DNA from: Myotis daubentonii
Lineage: Eukaryota; Chordata; Mammalia; Chiroptera; Vespertilionidae
NCBI RefSeq assembly: GCF_963259705.1
Contig: NC_081844.1
Span: forward strand, 106,728,671-106,792,670
Reading direction: 5' to 3'
DNA: 64,000 bases
Below, piece by piece: positions 11,844 to 25,990 of this stretch. A model generated the notes under the pieces. It ran no database searches. It was not told the DNA's origin and saw only the letters and a program-made list of their open reading frames with translations. The translations under genes and the position numbers were made by a program. Positions within the stretch are counted from its first letter, which is position 1. Every line of letters starts with the position of its first letter.

Positions 11844-12589
11844 GCCTCACGGAGCTTCCCTGGAGGGGCGTCTACGGAGCGCCCGCCCTTCTGGGGAGGA
11901 CAGTGTGGCGGTCCCCCTCTGGCCCTCACCTCCCGCTTATAGGTTCTAGGCGTCTCCGTGAGAGGAGTCCACATGGTGCTCTTGTAGCCCCTGGATCTTA
12001 GCAAACACACAGACGCAGATGCCCTGAGATGGCAGAGTGACCAGAGGGCGGAAATCCGACTCCCGCGTCTCCTGGAGCCTGAGGGCCTGGAGCTCTGTGA
12101 GCCGCGGTCTCCCACTTGCCAATGATGAGAAGCACCTGTTACCAATGCGGTTTTGCAGGCCTCGCCCTGGGGAGCCCAGTTCAAGGGAACCAGGAGGGCA
12201 GGGGTTTGGGCCTGGCCAGTCTCCAGCAGTAGGTGTCGGGCAAGTTTGAGACCCACTGAGAATGGTTCAGGAGCCAGGACTCTGGCGGAACCATCTGGAT
12301 TCAAGCGCTCCCAGGCAGGCAGTGCTCGTGGCTGCTTCACCTTTCCGTTTCCTCCTTGGGGAATGAGGAGATGCGAGGGTTAACCCTTCGCCCTGGGCCT
12401 GGCACAGGTGAGCACGAAGACAATGACGTTACCCACGCAGCCGGCTGTCGGTCAGAGCAGCGTGCAGAGCCCGCGGGCTCCGGGTGGCCAGTGTGTCCGG
12501 TCCACTCATTTCCCATCTGGCTCTTCAGGAAGTTCCAGGGAGCCAGACCGCCCCCTGGGGTCCCCGCTGCTATGCCCCCCACTCCACTG

Positions 12590-12710
12590 CGAGGTCTTGG
12601 GTGAGTCACTTCTCTCTGTGCCTCAGTTTCCTCCCCCGTCCTAAATGAAGAATAATTGTGCCTACCTGATGGGCTTGTTCGGCCTCAGGCAGTTGACACG
12701 TTGATTGAAC
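12590..12710 (+). mobile_element. MIR SINE fragment
   Basis: Core phrases 'cttgggtgagtcacttctct', 'tgcctcagtttcctc' and 'gtgcctacctgatgggct' follow the MIR order on the plus strand. Confidence 0.7.
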
Positions 12711-12784
12711 TTGTCTTGGTGCCTACTTTCTGAGCTGGGATACAAGAGAGTGCTGAGGGCCCCGGGAGCCAGGCTGCGGGCCTT

Positions 12785-12955
12785 TAAGCGGCTGTGGCGC
12801 TGGCCAGCTGTGTGGCGGGGGCCAGTCACTCCTCCTCTCCGGGCCTGTGAGTGAGTGATTTATCTGTTCTCTCAAAGCGGGGAGAGAGGACTAGATGGGT
12901 TCACCTGTGAAGAGCTCAGGACAGTGCCGGCATGCGGTGAGCTCCACGCGCGAGA
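12785..12955 (+). mobile_element. MIR-like fragment
   Basis: 'gccagtcactcctcctctcc', then 'gaagagctcaggacagtgcc' and a 'ggtgagctc' tail, in MIR order but diverged. Confidence 0.5.
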
Positions 12956-13489
12956 AGTAAACGAAATCCAAGCACCAGCCCCTTTTCCAGGAGCCCAATG
13001 GGGGGGAAGTCCGCGGACCTGGGCTGCAGGGCTGCCCTCTCCAGTCCAGGCGGGGGTGGGGAGGTAGGGGGCGGGGGTGGTGGGGGGCTGGGGGCTGAGC
13101 CTGGAACACTTACCCGAGGAGGCAGCGGCTCAGAGAGCAGGGCTGCTTCCACTCCGCAGGTCTGCAGCGTGCCTGGCGGGCTCTGCTCCTTTTAAACACA
13201 GGTATTGAAATGCACAACATCGAAACCTAAGCAAATAAAAAGAGGGAAGCTATTCTGCTGGCTGGGAGCGAGAGGACTTCCGGTCATGGTGCAGGGAGCA
13301 CCACATGGCCTCGCCTCTCCTTCCCAGGACACACCCGCCCTCCCCTCCCTGGCCAGCCAGGCTCTCCTCTGTCCTCCGTGCAGGGCCCCTCCCAGCCCGG
13401 GAAGCCAGCTTCTTTCTTTTAATGCCAGGGTTTAGCTCTCACTGCGTTTTTCACTGTGCCCTGTGCTGGTTTGATTTAAAAAGAAAGTA

Positions 13490-13695
13490 TAGTCCCGGCG
13501 GTGGCCCAGTTGGTTGGAACATTGCCCCCCCCCCCCCACCACAAGTGTCATGGGTTCGATTCTGGTCAGGGCACCTACCTAGGTTGTGGGTTTGATCCCC
13601 AGAGGGGGCGCATACCAGAGGCAATCCATCAATGTTTCTCTCTCCTTCAAGTCAGTAAACATATTCTCGGGTGAGGATAAGAAAAAATCATTAAA
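13490..13695 (+). mobile_element. Ves-related SINE, plus strand
   Basis: A tRNA-like head ('ggtggcccagttggttgga'), the B-box 'gggttcgattctggtcaggg', the body 'ggttgtgggtttgatcccca' and 'tcaatgtttctctctcctt' are in the order of bat tRNA-derived SINEs. A 15-C run (about 13525-13540) sits inside the tRNA part, so it is diverged from the other Ves copies. Confidence 0.75.
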
Positions 13696-13699
13696 TATA

Positions 13700-16109
13700 A
13701 GGAGTCCCCTCCGTGGCCCCTGGCCCTCCGGGCATGCGAACCCCGCGTCTCCCCATCGCCTAGCGCTTCGCCGCCTGGGAGGCGCCCACCTTCTCGTTCG
13801 TCTCCCACTTCGCTGTCCAGGCTGAATTCTCTCACTCCGCACGCGTCGCTTATATAACAATCGAAAAACCAAACGAATGTGCCCCTGATTTCATTTGGGT
13901 CGGGTCGCTATGTAGATGCGGGGGCCGTTAATTCAGGCTCCTTCTGACCCCGCCCCGCAACGCCCTTGGCCTCTGGCCTCCCCTCCTGGCGCTCCAAGCT
14001 CTGCAGTTTGCCTTTTGCCTCTTGCCGGGAGGGAGCCTGGCGGTGCCGCCCGAGACCCTCAGGCCGTGGCGAGGGCGCGGGTCCGCGGGGCGGGCGGGTG
14101 GCCCAGAGCGCGGTCCCTCCGCCTCTTTCCGGGAGAGACACGCGGTTTCTCAAACAGCCCGTCCGCGTGCGGGGATGGGCGTCCCAGCTCAGTCTAGAAA
14201 GTGCATGGCTGTGACCACGGTTTAACCTCTGTCCTGTTTCCTGGCGTGAGGACGGATGAGCTGAGAGGACTGTAACGCTGTCCAGCCCTGGCGTGTGCGC
14301 GCTGTGCCAGCCATTGCCGCCCATTTGGAGAGACCTCGGGTGTCCCTCGGCGGTCCCCGCGGGATGGCACGGAGGAGGGCACCGCAGAGAACCCCTCGCG
14401 TTGTAAGGTTGAGTGAAAGCAATGTTACCTGGACTGTCACTGCGGACAAGGGGGAGGCGAAGACCCAGGGCATTGTGGGCCAACACGGGGTCTGACGGAG
14501 AGGGTCCCAGGCGGGGGTCCCAGGAGGGAAGAGCTCCGGGCACCGCAGGAGCGAGGCTCCTGCAGAGGCTGCGGGCGGGTCGCCTGGTGGGAGGGTGGCC
14601 AGGGCTGCCGAGCTGGTCCAGGAGCCTCAGGGTGCTCTTCCCGGAGAGGGGACCACGCCGCACCGTGGCGAGGGGCAGAGCGCGCTGAACCGCAGGCCAC
14701 TGGCCTCCATAGGCCCAGGCGGAGATGCCCGGCTGAGCTGAACACACCCCCTGCCTGTGGCCCTCGCCCGCCCGGTTCGGACCTGACAGCCAAGGGCATT
14801 CAAGTCGGGGCCAGAGCCCAGACCTGAGTTCAGCCCGCTCCCCTTCCTTCCCACAGCGCAGCCAGGACCCTGCGAAGGTGAACTGCGAGCACCCTCTACC
14901 CCTACACCCGGAGAGGCGTAGCGCCTGCACTGTCCCCTCCCGCAGGCGGCTGGGCGAGCTTGAGGGTAGCCCTTCTCGGAAGAGAGGACACAACAGGCAT
15001 GGGCAGCGCGGCCTGTCGGGTCCTGCAGCAAGAAGGCTCCTGGGCGCACCCCTGAACTAGGTCCCTGAGCTCCACCAGCCATGTTTTGACTTGGACCAGA
15101 GCTCCTACCGCCCCCCATGCCTGGTGCCCCAGACGGCCAGCCCAGCGATTCCAGAAAAATCACAGAAAACCCATATTCCAAGGAAATGCAGAGCCTGACT
15201 CCCTCCTGTTCTTCCTTTTAAAGAACCGCTGTCCTCCCAGCCCAGGGGCAGTGGATGGAGGAGCTGAAGGTCAGGCCAAGGGACCTGGGCTCCGAGAGAA
15301 GCACTCTTGCCACCCGCACTTTACAGAGGAAACTCGGGGCACGCCGTGCGCAGCCCACAGCCAGGGCTTCCAGCTGGATTTCGCTGGTGGGGCCTCGCTT
15401 TCCCCCCTGCAAACCCCGCGCCCAGCAGCACTGCTTTGTCAGGGTCACTGCGAGTTTTCTAACTGCCCAGGGCAGAGGAGGACAGCGATCGATCCTGGGG
15501 AAGGGGTTCCCTGATGGGGGAATTCACGTGGCCCCAGGCACTGCTGGCCGCCGGCGGCGGGACATCTCTTGTGGGCCAGGTTCTGCCCTCGCCCAGTGGA
15601 GCAGCGGGTGAGGCTCCAGCCACGGGACCCAGGCCTTTCTCCTGGAGTACCGCTGGGCTGCAGGGCTCTGGGCGTCTCTGTAAAATGGGCTGAGGCATTT
15701 TTTCTAAGCAGGACGAGTTATGGTGCCCTCCAACCTCCTCGGCCTGGGTCCACTTGCTCCCCATGTAATGCCCAGCACCTGGAGCAGTGCCCGCACACAG
15801 TAGGGCTCCAGGAGGCATGGTTGGGAGCTCTGGGCAGATGCTCTTGGTCTCTGGACCTGCGTTCTGCCGGACCGGCTGTTTGCCCGAGGCATCACTAAAC
15901 CCCTTCTAGCCTTGGTCCACTGAGCAGTTCAAACAGGGCCGTCTTTCCGGGTGGTTGGAGGGTACAAGAGACAACCCCAGGCGTTACCAAGGGGACGCCC
16001 GGCTTGCTATTATATCGATCTGCTGTTTGACCGCCCACGCCTGCAGCTCCGGGCCAGCAGGGCGGGCTTCCCTTTCCCACGCGCCGCGAGTGGAAAGAAG
16101 CACACGTAC
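13700..16109. other. GC-rich 3' flank of NKX2-5, no gene seen
   Basis: CpG-rich unique sequence. Long open frames on both strands (for example about 13908-14993 minus) are composition artefacts: low-complexity Gly/Arg/Pro-rich reading with no domain and overlapping counterparts on the other strand. A MIR-like piece on the minus strand lies at about 15290-15370 and another at about 15765-15810. Confidence 0.55.
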
Positions 16110-16518
16110 GGTCAGCGCACTCTCTTTAATGGGAAGGGGATTCTCAGGACTTACAGCAACAGGTAAAAACATAAATACGGGAGGGAGGGAGGGTGGCGGC
16201 AGGGCAGCACGCACCCAGGCGCCCGGCCCAGGCTCCCAGGGCGGCCCCGTCCCCATGGCCGTGTTCCCTGCCCGGGATGCCGCGCGCTCAGACGGCACAA
16301 TGGGGCGTCAGGCTCAGGGACCATTCGCCGCAAGTTGTAAACTCAGCCACCAGCCCTCCCCGCGTGGGGACAAAGGCACGCGGAGTGGGGACCGCTCCGA
16401 GGTCTCTGCGGGCGTGGCGGCGACGTCCAGGGGCTGCAGGCCCGCGCCGGAGCCCCTTCCCCCGAGGCCAGCGCCCTTCGCTGGAGGTGGGATCCGGCGG
16501 GAGCCCCAGGCGGCTTCC
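16110..16518 (-). other. NKX2-5 3' UTR with ATTAAA polyadenylation signal
   Basis: After the TAG stop the minus strand runs about 390 nt to a variant poly(A) signal, ATTAAA, at 16130-16125 (TTTAAT on the plus strand), preceded by 'gtatttatgtttttacct' and 'gttgctgtaagtcctgaga'. No canonical AATAAA lies between it and the stop. The transcript end is inferred to be about 10-25 nt past the signal, near 16100-16115. The text resembles the human NKX2-5 3' end as I remember it, but an alignment would be needed. Confidence 0.7.
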
Positions 16519-19265
<2,747 letters not shown>

Positions 19266-21169
19266 GGCTAAAAAAAAAAAAAAGATCCTGCTCAGCGTTT
19301 TAAAGGGGCCTCGACACACTGGGAAGGCTCTCCTTGGGAGCCTGAGATTCCCCCACAGTGTCTCCTAAAACCCCACCGGGGCGCAGTCACAGGGAAGAAA
19401 GAACCCGATTCTTCTCTGAATCCGCCGGATGGGGATGTGAAGAAATGTCCCCCGGCACCTGAAGTGGAAGGGAGAGTGAAGGCCGGGGTGGGAGCTGCGC
19501 AGGGAGGGCCATGTCCGGGAGTCCGAACGGCCTCATTGCTGAAGGCAGAGAACTGGGAAGAGTCTGGACAAGACCAGAAGGGAGTGTTGCCCTGGGGTGA
19601 TGGCAGGAGGGGGAGATTCTGGACAATTTGGGGGTTCTGCTTGGCTTGGCGTACAGGGCCAGCCATGTCCCAGTAGTCCCCCTTTTCCCAGGGGGCTCCT
19701 GGGTGTGCCAAGCAGAAAGGCAAGATGGGGGTTATGGTGTGGGAGTTATACACTCCCAGCTCCAGGGGCACGTCACTGCCAGCCTCCTCCCAGAGAGATG
19801 ACCCCCACCCCTTCATAATGAAACAAACGCAGAGTCCCAGCCGGAAGCAGCTTCCCAGAGGAGAGGGGTCTTCTAGGCTCTAGTTTCTTCATCATTACTG
19901 CCTTCCTCTCCCCACCCACCCTTCCTCCTGGTGAGGGCCCAGGCCTCTGCCAGCCCCCAGGCCGCAGGCTCCAGCCCTGGCGTAGCTCTCAGGCGGGCGG
20001 GGCACCTCTGAGCACAGCTGGGGAGGATTTCTCTCAGGTCTCTGGGCCAGATCCCAGTGGGGCACCCTGGCACCCGTCTGGCCAGGCGCGTGGGGGAAGC
20101 GCAGGGCGGGCGGGGTGTTAATTTGTAGCCCAGGGGCAGAAAAGTAGGATCTTCTGTAGGACAAACCTGCCAATGATTCAGGAGTGCCGGCTGCGGGCGG
20201 ATCCCAGGCAGTCGCCTCGGGGTCTGGGTACCAGGAGCTCTGACCCAGGCTTCTGGCCTTGCCCTTGCCCCCAGAACTCTAAAGAGAGGTGCTCTATTGT
20301 GTGTGCAATTTCAAGGCGGTTCTGGCAGGCAGAATGGTCCCAGGTTAAGGTCGCCACCTAACTATCTCGGGATGGGGATGGGGATGGGGAGGCTTGTCAG
20401 GGAAAAAACATCAATTTCCCAGGACCCTGGGCGCGGGTGGGAATGGGCACTTGCTGAGAATGGAGACTCAGAGGGCAGCACTCGTTGCGGAGGGCAAGTG
20501 GGAACTGGGGTAAGAAATGCTTGGATTAGAAGTAAGGCGGCAAAGGGTCCAAGGCGAGCTAAGGGCCCAGGCTTCATGCAGAACTCGCGCCCAGGGCGCA
20601 GAGGGAAGGCACAAAGCAGGGGACAGGGTGGCAGCTGTCTGCCCAGAAGGCCCGAGCAAAATGGTGAGCCTTGCTGGGGGCAGTGCCGGTGGAGCCGGTG
20701 GAGCTGAGCATAGGCCTGAGGTTGGGACCTGCCCAGCTCCCCATCAAAGCCACACTCCCAGGGCCTGTGGCCTCGGAGGAGGGCTCAGGAGAGCGGAGCC
20801 CCGAGACCCGGTAGGGGAGGCTAGGAGCTGCGACCCCGGCTTTTAGGCGCCAGTGCCGGGCCTGGGCCCAGGCAGCCGAATCTCACGAGTTTTCCAGCCA
20901 GGACCCCTGCGCGGTTAGATGGGCCTTGTGGAGAGGGGCCTGTGGGGCTAACCAGGCCCAGGAACCACTGCGCCGCCCACCTCCAAGCCCCCAGCCCAGC
21001 TCCTCCGCGGCTGGGTCTGCACGCCAGCGGCCTCTTCTTGGCCCTTTCGCTCCAGGGTTTGGCCAATGTTACACTGATTGCTCTCAACTAACCTTGCTTG
21101 GGGCCGCCTTGCCTTTGAAGATTGCTTTTTGGGGAGTGGGAGAGGGTGGCTCTGGCCGAGGCGGTGACG
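19266..21169. other. Proximal upstream flank of NKX2-5, no gene seen
   Basis: Unique, moderately GC-rich sequence without recognisable repeats except a 'ggggat' hexamer repeat at about 20370-20390. The absence of transposons close to the promoter fits a constrained regulatory flank, but no specific element can be called. Confidence 0.5.
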
Positions 21170-21490
21170 TCTGGCAAACGAGCCACATCCGATTCAATTA
21201 AACGTCTCGCTGAAAAGAGCTGGGAGCGAGGGTCCTGGGAGCTCTGCTAAGTGAATGGGCTGCCAGGCGGCTCGCGATGACAGTTTGAAAGATTAGTGCG
21301 AGCCCACGCCTGAAATATTACCGTTTAATGGGGAACACAGGCTGCATCCGGGATCCCTGCTTTTAGTGTTTTTTTTTTTTTTGGTGTTTTCTGTTTGTTT
21401 GTTTGTTTTTAAAGAGATAGTTTTTTTGGGGGGGGGGAGGAAAAATTAGCATTTCCTATGCAAATCAAGGCGGTGAGGATTTGTCACTGA
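21170..21490. promoter_or_regulatory. Candidate conserved element with homeodomain and POU motifs
   Basis: AT-rich islands in a GC-rich, repeat-free flank: 'gattcaattaaac' (near 21190), 'aaagattag' and 'ccgtttaatgg' (about 21288-21330), 'aaaattagcatttcc' and a perfect octamer ATGCAAAT at 21458-21465. Two T-rich and G-rich simple tracts lie between (about 21367-21440). This is motif evidence only; enhancer function is inferred. Confidence 0.35.
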
Positions 21491-21598
21491 TTTCGGGGCC
21501 TGGGCTTTCCAGGGCTGAGAGACCTGCGGGTCAGGTGTCATGAAGAGGGGAGGAAAGAAAACCCTCCCTATTTGGACAAAATTAGCGACTTCTCTCCG

Positions 21599-21612
21599 CC
21601 CCCCCCCCCCCC
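21599..21612. repeat. poly(C) tract, 14 C
   Basis: Short C homopolymer in unique sequence. Confidence 0.85.
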
Positions 21613-22060
21613 AGTCCCGGAATAATTTCTTGTGGCTCTAAAACAGTCCTTAGCGCCGCGGGAAAGAGGGAACGGGGAAAACGGGTAAATAGGGGCAGAA
21701 TCGAAATTGGGGCGGGTGACCCACGCTGGTCTCCGCATAGAAACGCCCAAGAGCAACCTCTAGCTTTTATTTGCAGTGCTCTCTGTTTCTGTCTGAAGGG
21801 GGGAAAAAAGGTTTTGTTTTCTTTAAACAGACGCTGAAATGGTTGGGGGTGGGGAGGGACGAAACCGGATTCTCCTGCCCCACCGGCGACGTCTCCCTTC
21901 CCAGGGGCGGCGGACCCGCCCGGCCGCCTCGCCGAGCAGCGCTTTGGCCAACCCAGCAGGACAAACAAACAGCCGTCAGCCCAGAGCCAGGCCGGGAGGG
22001 AGACAGAGGAGGCCGAGAGGAGAGATCGAAAATGCCCCCGTCCGTTTTCGCGCCGCTTAA

Positions 22061-22450
22061 AGAACCGGTGCTTTCAGATGCGCCTAATCCCAGGACGACT
22101 CGGGCGCGCCCTGCGCACATAAAACATTATTAATTGGAAAGCGATCGGCGCGGGCCGAGCGGGCCTCCAGCTCCTGCCATCAGCCCGGGCCGGCCGCAAA
22201 AGGTATATATGATTAATTGAGAGATAAGCTGGCACTATAACCGGGAATGTCATTAATGCGCCGGGGAGACGTGCGTTGGAGACAGGCGGCGTTATCCGCG
22301 GCTTTATCTTCAACAACGCCTCGCTCTGGGCCCGCGCCGGGGAAACAGATGGGGGTTTCTGTCTGGGACGCTCGCCCCGTGTTTATATTTTGGGAAGAAT
22401 CGCAACTTGCGGAGTCCCGGGCGGGCCCCCTGATAAATGAACATTAGCAC
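22061..22450. promoter_or_regulatory. Candidate NKX2-5 enhancer about 3.2 kb upstream
   Basis: Dense motif cluster in repeat-free sequence. Homeodomain-type sites: cattattaattgg (22125-22137), gattaattga (22211-22220), cattaatg (22251-22258), and a TAATCC (22085-22090). GATA sites: agataag (22222-22228), ttatc (22292-22296), ctttatctt (22302-22310). A 'gagacaggc' SMAD-like motif is nearby. Mouse studies describe a GATA-dependent cardiac enhancer roughly 3 kb upstream of Nkx2-5, and position and motif content agree. Orthology is inferred, not shown. Confidence 0.6.
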
Positions 22451-22824
22451 TTTTGGGGACTACTGTATCAACAAAGGGGCCGAGGCGCGGCAATAATTGG
22501 CGAGAAAGCAAACAGAGGGCGGAGAGCGCGCCTCTGCTCTTCGTCCGGCTGATGGATGAGCCGCGGCGGCTGCGGCCCGGCTCCCGGCTCCCGGCTCCCG
22601 GCCCAGCCGCAGGGCCCCTCCGCCGCCCTGGCTTCCTTCCGGGCCGGGGCTGGGGGCAGGGGCGATCCCGGGGGCTGCCGCCCTGGCCCTCGGCTCCTGC
22701 AGAGTCGGGGTGCGCCTGGTTCAGGCGGCGTAGCCGGTACCAAATCCTCCCCCTCCTGCGGCCGCTGCTGGCCCGCCCCCTGCCTGGGTGAGCCACACGC
22801 TGTCACCGGTGTCCCCGCTGGTCT

Positions 22825-22935
22825 CTTATCTCGATGGCTCTGCAAGGAGAAGGAGGCCCAGAGAGGGGAAGTGACCGGCCCAAGGTCACACGGATGGGAA
22901 GTGACAGCGTCAGCCTCTGAACGTGGCACTGACGG
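22825..22935 (-). mobile_element. MIR SINE fragment, minus strand
   Basis: 'gaggcccagagaggggaagt' followed by 'cggcccaaggtcacacgg' is the reverse complement of the MIR core (cctctctg...gtgaccttgg). Confidence 0.7.
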
Positions 22936-23184
22936 CAGAGTTGCCAGCGTTTTATTGCAGGCGCTGCCTCTTAGCGCCAAACCGACTGGGCGGGGGAAGG
23001 GAGGGGAGGGCAACACAGCCAGAGGAGGAGGTCCAGGCTGCTGGATTTGGGATGCCGGGTTCCCCAAAACCTTTATGGGCAAGGGGGACTACAGCTGGTT
23101 AGAGAGAATGAGAAGAAATTTCAGATTCACTCTCCCTCCTCCTCCCCCTCCCCCTCCATCCCCGCTTCCAGCTCCCCCTTCCTT

Positions 23185-23625
23185 TGGTAACAGCTTTATT
23201 AAGATGTAATTCTCATAAACAATCCGCCCACTCAAAGTATGCAACTCAATGATTTTTAGGCTATTTACAGGTTTCTGTGACCATCACACAATTTTGGGAC
23301 ATTTTCTCTCCTCCTCCCCATCTCCCGCCTCCCCAGCTCTAGACAGCCATAAACCGATGGACTTTCTGTCTCTAGGGATTCGCCTACTCTGGGCGTCACA
23401 GACAAATGCCATCATATCGAAGGCGGCCTTCTATTACTGGCCTCATTCACTGACTACAGTGTTTCAAGATGCATCCCAGTAGCAGGTCTCAGTGTGTTGT
23501 TCCCGTTTATGACTGAACAATATTCTGTTGTGTGGATAGAGCACGTTCTGTTTCTACGTTCATCGGTTGATGGGCACTTGGGTTCTTTCCGCCTTTTGGT
23601 TATCATGAGTGACCCCCAGACCACT
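23185..23625 (-). mobile_element. Ancient L1 3' fragment, minus strand
   Basis: 'acagctttattaagatgtaa', 'gtttctgtgaccatcacaca', 'gcatcccagtagcagg' and 'ttgatgggcacttgggttct' are reverse complements of L1 3' UTR and ORF2-end blocks. It is very diverged, with no open frame. Confidence 0.75.
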
Positions 23626-23671
23626 TCACCCTAAAATGGGGACCTCTGGAGGCCCAGGAGGGTGCTGGTCC

Positions 23672-24140
23672 CCCTCCCCTATCGGTACCCCCCCCTCCCC
23701 AATCGGTACCCCCCCTCCCCTATTGGTATCCCCCCTCCCCTATCGGTACCCCCTTCCCCCTCCCCTATCGGTACCCCCTTCCCCCTCCCCTATCGGTACC
23801 CCCTTCCCCCTCCCCTATAGGTACCCCCTTCCCCCCTCCCCTATAGGTACCCCCTTCCCCCCTCCCCTATAGGTACCCCCTTCCCCCCTCCCCTATCGGT
23901 ACCCCCTTCCCCCTCCCCTATCGGTACCCCCTTCCCCCTCCCCTATAGGTACCCCCTTCCCCCCTCCCCTATCGGTACCCCCTTCCCCCTCCCCTATCGG
24001 TACCCCCTTCCCCCTCCCCTATCGGTACCCCCTTCCCCCTCCCCTATAGGTACCCCCCTTCCCCCCCTCCCCTATAGGTACCCCCTTCCCCCCTCCCCTA
24101 TAGGTACCCCCTTCCCGCCCTCCCCTATCGGTACCCCCCC
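23672..24140. repeat. Minisatellite, 25/26-bp unit, about 19 copies
   Basis: The unit is built of TATCGGTACCCCC followed by TTCCCCCTCCCC. Most units contain the palindrome GGTACC. From about 23731 two unit types alternate: type B (tatCGg with five C before the T; 25 bp) and type A (tatAGg with six or more C; 26 bp). The three leftmost units are shorter (about 20 bp) and diverged. It lies directly against an old L1 end. Confidence 0.95.
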
Positions 24141-24144
24141 CCCC

Positions 24145-24773
24145 TTCCCTGCAGGCCGGCTTCCTGGCTGGGACCTGTGCTTCCCACAGACCTGGCGCTC
24201 AGAAGGGCCCCAGCTCTGCCGTTGCTGTCTCCAGATTCTTCATGTTTCCAACAGTCGGCTCCACATTTTCATTTCACACGGCATCCCACAACTCACACAG
24301 CTGGCCTGCTTTCTGGGCGGCCTGAGCAGAGCCCTGAAATACCATCTTCCTGTTACTGAGGCCTCCCATCTCCCTGGCTCTTGGTTGCCTGTGCTCCACA
24401 GTGAGCCCCTGCTTGCCAGCTGGGCCAGGCAGGAGGAGCCCTGAACTGCTTGGATGGCTGTCTATCCAAAGCGGCCTGGCCATAGGAAGGGCCCAGGGCG
24501 CACAGAAGGGGAGAGCAGGGGCAGATCTGGTGGGTGGGTGTCATCTGTGTATGTGTGAGAGTGTGTGTGGAGGGCGCGGTGAGGGGAAAGGCTGAAGCAT
24601 GGGCTGAAACTTGCACTCAGCCTCAAGTGGCTCCATAGCCCCGTCACTGTCAGCCGCTGGGCCTGCGTCCCTGAATCCTTCACCCACACTGACTGGGTGT
24701 CACCACACACAAGGCGCTGAGGGTGCACAGCCCAAGACATACAGACCCCGAAGGAGGCAGAGTGGGACTACAC
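24145..24773. other. Intergenic, no gene seen
   Basis: Unique sequence between the minisatellite and a hAT element. No coding signal or identifiable repeat. Confidence 0.5.
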
Positions 24774-25264
24774 CAGGGGCTCCCAGCCTTTTCTTGGCCA
24801 CGCCCCACCTAAGCATCTCTAAAACCCTGAGGCTCCCCCCCCCCCCCCCCCCCCGCCCTCCGTGACATAGAATTCTTATTGTTCAAAAAGTGAGCTGCTG
24901 TTCACATGGAGGAAGCCTAAAGGGCCATTCACTTGGTCTAAACAAGCTTCCAAAGAACATGGCATCCGTGAAAGAGAAAAAGAAAAGATCGAAAGGACAG
25001 TTGAAGTACCGAGGAAGAAATCACTAAGAAATTGTTAAAAAAAAAAATAATAATATGGAGTGACATGAAAACATAGCAAACAACATGTAAGAGAGAACTG
25101 AAAAGCATAAATATGTCACAATATGTATTTATATTCTGTATATGAGGCCCCTAGGACCATGAGAAATGCCAACAATTCACTGTTAATAACTCATTCTCCA
25201 ATTGCCCCCCTTAAAAATCAAGTTGCCCCCCTGTGGGCCGTGTGCCCCGCGCTGGGAACCACTG
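24774..25264 (+). mobile_element. hAT non-autonomous element, 491 bp
   Basis: The termini CAGGGGCTCCCAGCC and GCTGGGAACCACTG form imperfect inverted repeats. They are flanked by 8-bp direct repeats with one mismatch (gactacac at 24766-24773, gactagac at 25265-25272). The interior is AT-rich with no transposase frame, and a 20-C homopolymer sits 60 bp inside the left end. Confidence 0.75.
24835..24854. repeat. poly(C) tract, 20 C
   Basis: Uninterrupted C run inside the hAT element. Confidence 0.9.
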
Positions 25265-25559
25265 GACTAGACTATGCACTGGTGCTGGGTTCTGGTCCTG
25301 CCTCTCTCATGATTGGCTGAGCTTGAGCACATCTTTCCTCTTCTCTGGTCACCAGTTTCATGTTTGTGTCCTTGGTGATATGAGGCCCCTCCCTGGCTGT
25401 GAAGTTCTGGGAAACACCCCAGGTTGTTACTTGGACTCACTCACCTGGGCAGTGGGGAGGGGTGGGGAGGCGTGGGGAAGCATGTTGGTGGGTATTTAAT
25501 CTACAAAGTGAAACTGGTGAGATGGGAATTCTGATGTCCTGCTATTTGGGGGGAGTGTG

Positions 25560-25944
25560 GTCCATACAGCAATACCCATTCCAGACAAAGTGAAAGTGAT
25601 ATAGGGGAAAGGAAAATGGATTATTCTTACACCAAACATGGTCCATTCCAGGTGGATTACAATTTAAACCTAAGAAATGAAACATGCAGTGCTGTGGATC
25701 GGGAGTGTCTGTGTATTTGGGGGAGCAGGCGAGGGGAACTAAAGGCCTAGACTTGTGCACAGCCCCAAACGCCATAAATAGGTTCAAAGAGAAGACAACA
25801 TGCAGGTCAAATGCTAGAAATAATGACAAGAAACAAACGGCTCATCTCCACAATATGGAAAGAGTTTTCGTAAATCAATAAGAAAGTGACCCAAGAAAAC
25901 AATGGAAAATTGGCCAAGAATAGCAGAACTTTGCTGGTGGGAAA
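25560..25944 (+). mobile_element. Ancient L1 fragment, plus strand (left part)
   Basis: A-rich plus-strand text 'acagcaatacccattcca', 'ctcatctccacaatatgg', 'taaatcaataagaaagtga' and 'aatggaaaattggccaa' follows the order of old L1 ORF2-end/3' UTR sequence. It is interrupted by a simple repeat and a younger L1 tail, and resumes at 26216. Confidence 0.65.
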
Positions 25945-25947
25945 AAA

Positions 25948-25990
25948 AGGAAGGAAGGAAGGAAGGAAGGAAGGAAGGAAGGAAGGAAGG
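25948..25990. repeat. (GGAA)n microsatellite
   Basis: About ten tandem GGAA units. Confidence 0.95.

Larger units (their letters stand above)
11200..13489. other. Intergenic, no gene seen
   Basis: Unique sequence with two MIR-like fragments (listed separately) and a 23-C homopolymer. Predicted frames are short and lack similarity to any protein I recognise. Confidence 0.5.

Noticed and set aside
13908..14993. 361-codon minus-strand open frame
   Set aside because: Low-stop GC-rich DNA with overlapping frames on both strands, no recognisable domain, no splice context.
23672..24140. Regularly spaced repeats resembling a CRISPR array
   Set aside because: No spacers; units are head-to-tail and contiguous in a mammalian genome.
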